A stretch of DNA of 6,767 nucleotides from Gammaproteobacteria bacterium (lineage in GTDB: Bacteria > Pseudomonadota > Gammaproteobacteria > GCA-001735895), in NCBI GenBank assembly GCA_003645435.1, contig QNFD01000141.1, positions 1 through 6,767 on the forward strand, in the 5' to 3' direction. The position numbers and the translations under genes are program-made. The notes beneath the pieces were generated by a model, which had not been told where the DNA came from, did not search any database, and worked only from the letters and a program-made list of their open reading frames with translations. This document shows positions 5,140 to 6,767 of the stretch, one piece after another; position 1 is the stretch's first letter, and the number at the start of each line of letters is the position of its first letter.

Positions 5140-6729
5140 GTGAACGAGTTTGATTACATAATTGTCGGTGCGGGTTCGGCAGGTTGTGTGCTGGCCAATC
5201 GTCTGTCCGCAATTTCCGACAACCGGGTGTTACTCCTCGAGGCTGGTCCCAGCGACTGGAATCCCTGGATTCATATACCAGTGGGCTATTTTAAAACCAT
5301 GCATGATCCGAAACTGGACTGGTGTTATCGCACTCAACCGGACCCGGGAATTGCCGGGCGAAGCCTGCAGTGGCCGCGCGGAAAGGTGCTCGGTGGATCC
5401 AGTTCACTGAATGGATTGCTTTACGTGCGCGGGCAGGCCGAGGACTACGACCGCTGGGGGGCGCTCGGGAACCAGGGTTGGAGTTTTGCGGAGGTTTTAC
5501 CTTATTTCAAAAAATCGGAAGACAACCAACGCGGCGCAGATGAATACCATGGCGTCGGCGGTCCGCAAAAAGTGTCGGACTTGAGGCTCCGACGACCGAT
5601 AGCCGAGCATTTCATTAAAGCGGCAACCGAAATCGGCATTCCACTCAACCACGATTACAATGGCGCCGCGCAGGAAGGTGTCGGTTATTTTCAGCAAACT
5701 GCCAGCAGGGGCTTGCGCTGGAGTACCGCGAAGGCTTTTTTGAGGCCCGCAAGACATCGCCGTAACTTAACAATTATTACCAATGCGCAGGTAACCAGGT
5801 TATGGCTAAATGGACGCACGGTAGCGGGGCTTGAATACAGCCAGGGTAATGTAATTCACAGGGTTAGCGCTACTGCCGAGGTAATCCTGAGCGCGGGTAC
5901 CATTAATACTCCGCAGATATTACAGGTTTCAGGTATTGGTGATGCCGATGTGCTGGGCGCCGCCGGCGTCGATACCCTTCATCATTTGCCGGGTGTGGGC
6001 AAAAACCTGCAGGATCATTTGCAGATACGGCTGGTATTCAAGACCAGCGAACGAACCCTGAATGATGAGCTGAATAATTCGCTGAAGAAACTCAAGGTTG
6101 GCCTGCAGTACTTCTTGACCCGAACCGGGCCGTTGACGCTCGCCGCTAGCCAGGTTGCAATCTTCACGCGTTCCAGCGACGCGATTGGGCGCCCCGATAT
6201 CCAGTTTCACATGCAACCCCTGAGTGCCGATAAACCCGGCGAGGGAGTACATCCGTTTTCAGCCTTCACCGCATCGGTTTGCCAGCTCAGGCCGCATAGT
6301 CGCGGCGAGATACGCATCAATTCGAATGATCCGTTCGAGTATCCGACTATCCAGCCGAATTATTTATCGGACCCGAGAGACTGCCAGGTTGCGATTGACG
6401 CGATCAAGGTGGCAAGGAGAATTGCCGCGGCGCCGTCTTTGCAGAATCACATCGTTGAAGAATATGTGCCGGGCAGTCACTATGCGAGCGACGCCGAACT
6501 GCTTGAGGCCGCGCGTCAACATAGCCAGACCATCTATCATCCCGTCGGCACCTGTAAAATGGGGCAGGATGAATCCGCCGTTGTCGATGCGCGACTGAGG
6601 GTACATGGAATCGAAAAACTAAGAATAGCCGACGCGTCAATCATGCCCGAGATCGTATCGGGAAATACTAACGCGCCGACCATCATGATCGGTGAAAAGG
6701 CCGCTGACATGATTCTTCAAGATAACTAA
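5140..6729 (+). CDS. GMC-family FAD-dependent oxidoreductase (choline dehydrogenase-like)
   Basis: This 529-residue flavoenzyme of the glucose-methanol-choline family oxidises an alcohol group using FAD. Residues are numbered from the GTG start. The dinucleotide-binding fold is at the N-terminus: VGAGSAG at about 9-15 and the ribose-binding Glu34 in LLLEAGP. GMC signature 1, [14 protein letters not shown], is at about 79-92. Signature 2, [15 protein letters not shown], is in the middle. The C-terminal block has [10 protein letters not shown] with the catalytic His near 467 and [17 protein letters not shown], whose first Asn near 509 aligns with the second catalytic position. There is no signal peptide, so it is cytoplasmic or loosely membrane-associated. 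Length is normal for the BetA/AlkJ-like branch and the reading frame is intact. The gene is divergent from SBP-A and looks somewhat more GC-rich than the transporter genes. The substrate is unknown: choline, an aliphatic alcohol or an amino alcohol are all possible. No betaine-aldehyde dehydrogenase is seen next to it here, so betA is not assigned. Confidence 0.93.
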   Translation: MNEFDYIIVGAGSAGCVLANRLSAISDNRVLLLEAGPSDWNPWIHIPVGYFKTMHDPKLDWCYRTQPDPGIAGRSLQWPRGKVLGGSSSLNGLLYVRGQAEDYDRWGALGNQGWSFAEVLPYFKKSEDNQRGADEYHGVGGPQKVSDLRLRRPIAEHFIKAATEIGIPLNHDYNGAAQEGVGYFQQTASRGLRWSTAKAFLRPARHRRNLTIITNAQVTRLWLNGRTVAGLEYSQGNVIHRVSATAEVILSAGTINTPQILQVSGIGDADVLGAAGVDTLHHLPGVGKNLQDHLQIRLVFKTSERTLNDELNNSLKKLKVGLQYFLTRTGPLTLAASQVAIFTRSSDAIGRPDIQFHMQPLSADKPGEGVHPFSAFTASVCQLRPHSRGEIRINSNDPFEYPTIQPNYLSDPRDCQVAIDAIKVARRIAAAPSLQNHIVEEYVPGSHYASDAELLEAARQHSQTIYHPVGTCKMGQDESAVVDARLRVHGIEKLRIADASIMPEIVSGNTNAPTIMIGEKAADMILQDN

Positions 6730-6767
6730 CGGCAGCACCATTTAACCTTTTGGTAAGTAGGGTATGG

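Noticed and set aside
6751..6767. ATG at 6764 after AAGTAGGG as the start of a further plus-strand gene
   Set aside because: Only one codon is visible and the purine run ends 1 nt before the ATG, too close for a usual ribosome site.
1..6767. CRISPR array, tRNA, rRNA, integrase, toxin-antitoxin or phage-defence genes
   Set aside because: No regularly spaced repeats, cloverleaf-like segments or matching protein motifs were seen on either strand. All long frames are accounted for by transporter, GMC or relic sequences and their antisense shadows.

Overview
The window looks like a piece of a proteobacterial chromosome. A marine or environmental gammaproteobacterium is the best guess, from protein style, moderate GC and gene content. 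No rRNA, tRNA or marker gene is present to fix the taxon. It carries most of a polyamine-type ABC importer locus on the minus strand and, divergent from it, a GMC-family flavin oxidoreductase on the plus strand.

Layout from right to left, following minus-strand transcription. A periplasmic solute-binding protein (SBP-A, 3723-4808) comes first. Next is a gap of about 600 bp holding a decayed plus-strand fragment of an M24/creatinase-type peptidase N-terminal domain (about 3282-3690), a 9-bp inverted repeat and a possible promoter. The PotA-like ATPase (2018-3115) follows, then a second paralogous solute-binding protein (SBP-B, 786-1889). Last is the start of a PotB-like permease (632 to the left edge, incomplete). 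The second permease normally expected in such systems would lie beyond the left edge. On the plus strand, 5140-6729 encodes a choline-dehydrogenase-like GMC enzyme. It is separated from SBP-A by a 331-bp divergent intergenic region with several short dyads.

Inferred working model: the two binding proteins deliver related but probably different cationic or amine-like ligands to one shared membrane complex, driven by the single ATPase. The GMC enzyme may oxidise an alcohol substrate linked to that uptake. The link to GMC rests only on divergent adjacency.

Inverted repeats that can fold as hairpins precede the ATPase, SBP-B and permease cistrons, and only SBP-B has a strong Shine-Dalgarno. This suggests post-transcriptional tuning of subunit ratios. 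I see no convincing evidence for a wholly new system. The most notable items are the perfect 18-bp inverted repeat at 671-729, the duplicated binding proteins, the long extracytoplasmic insert in the permease and the peptidase relic.
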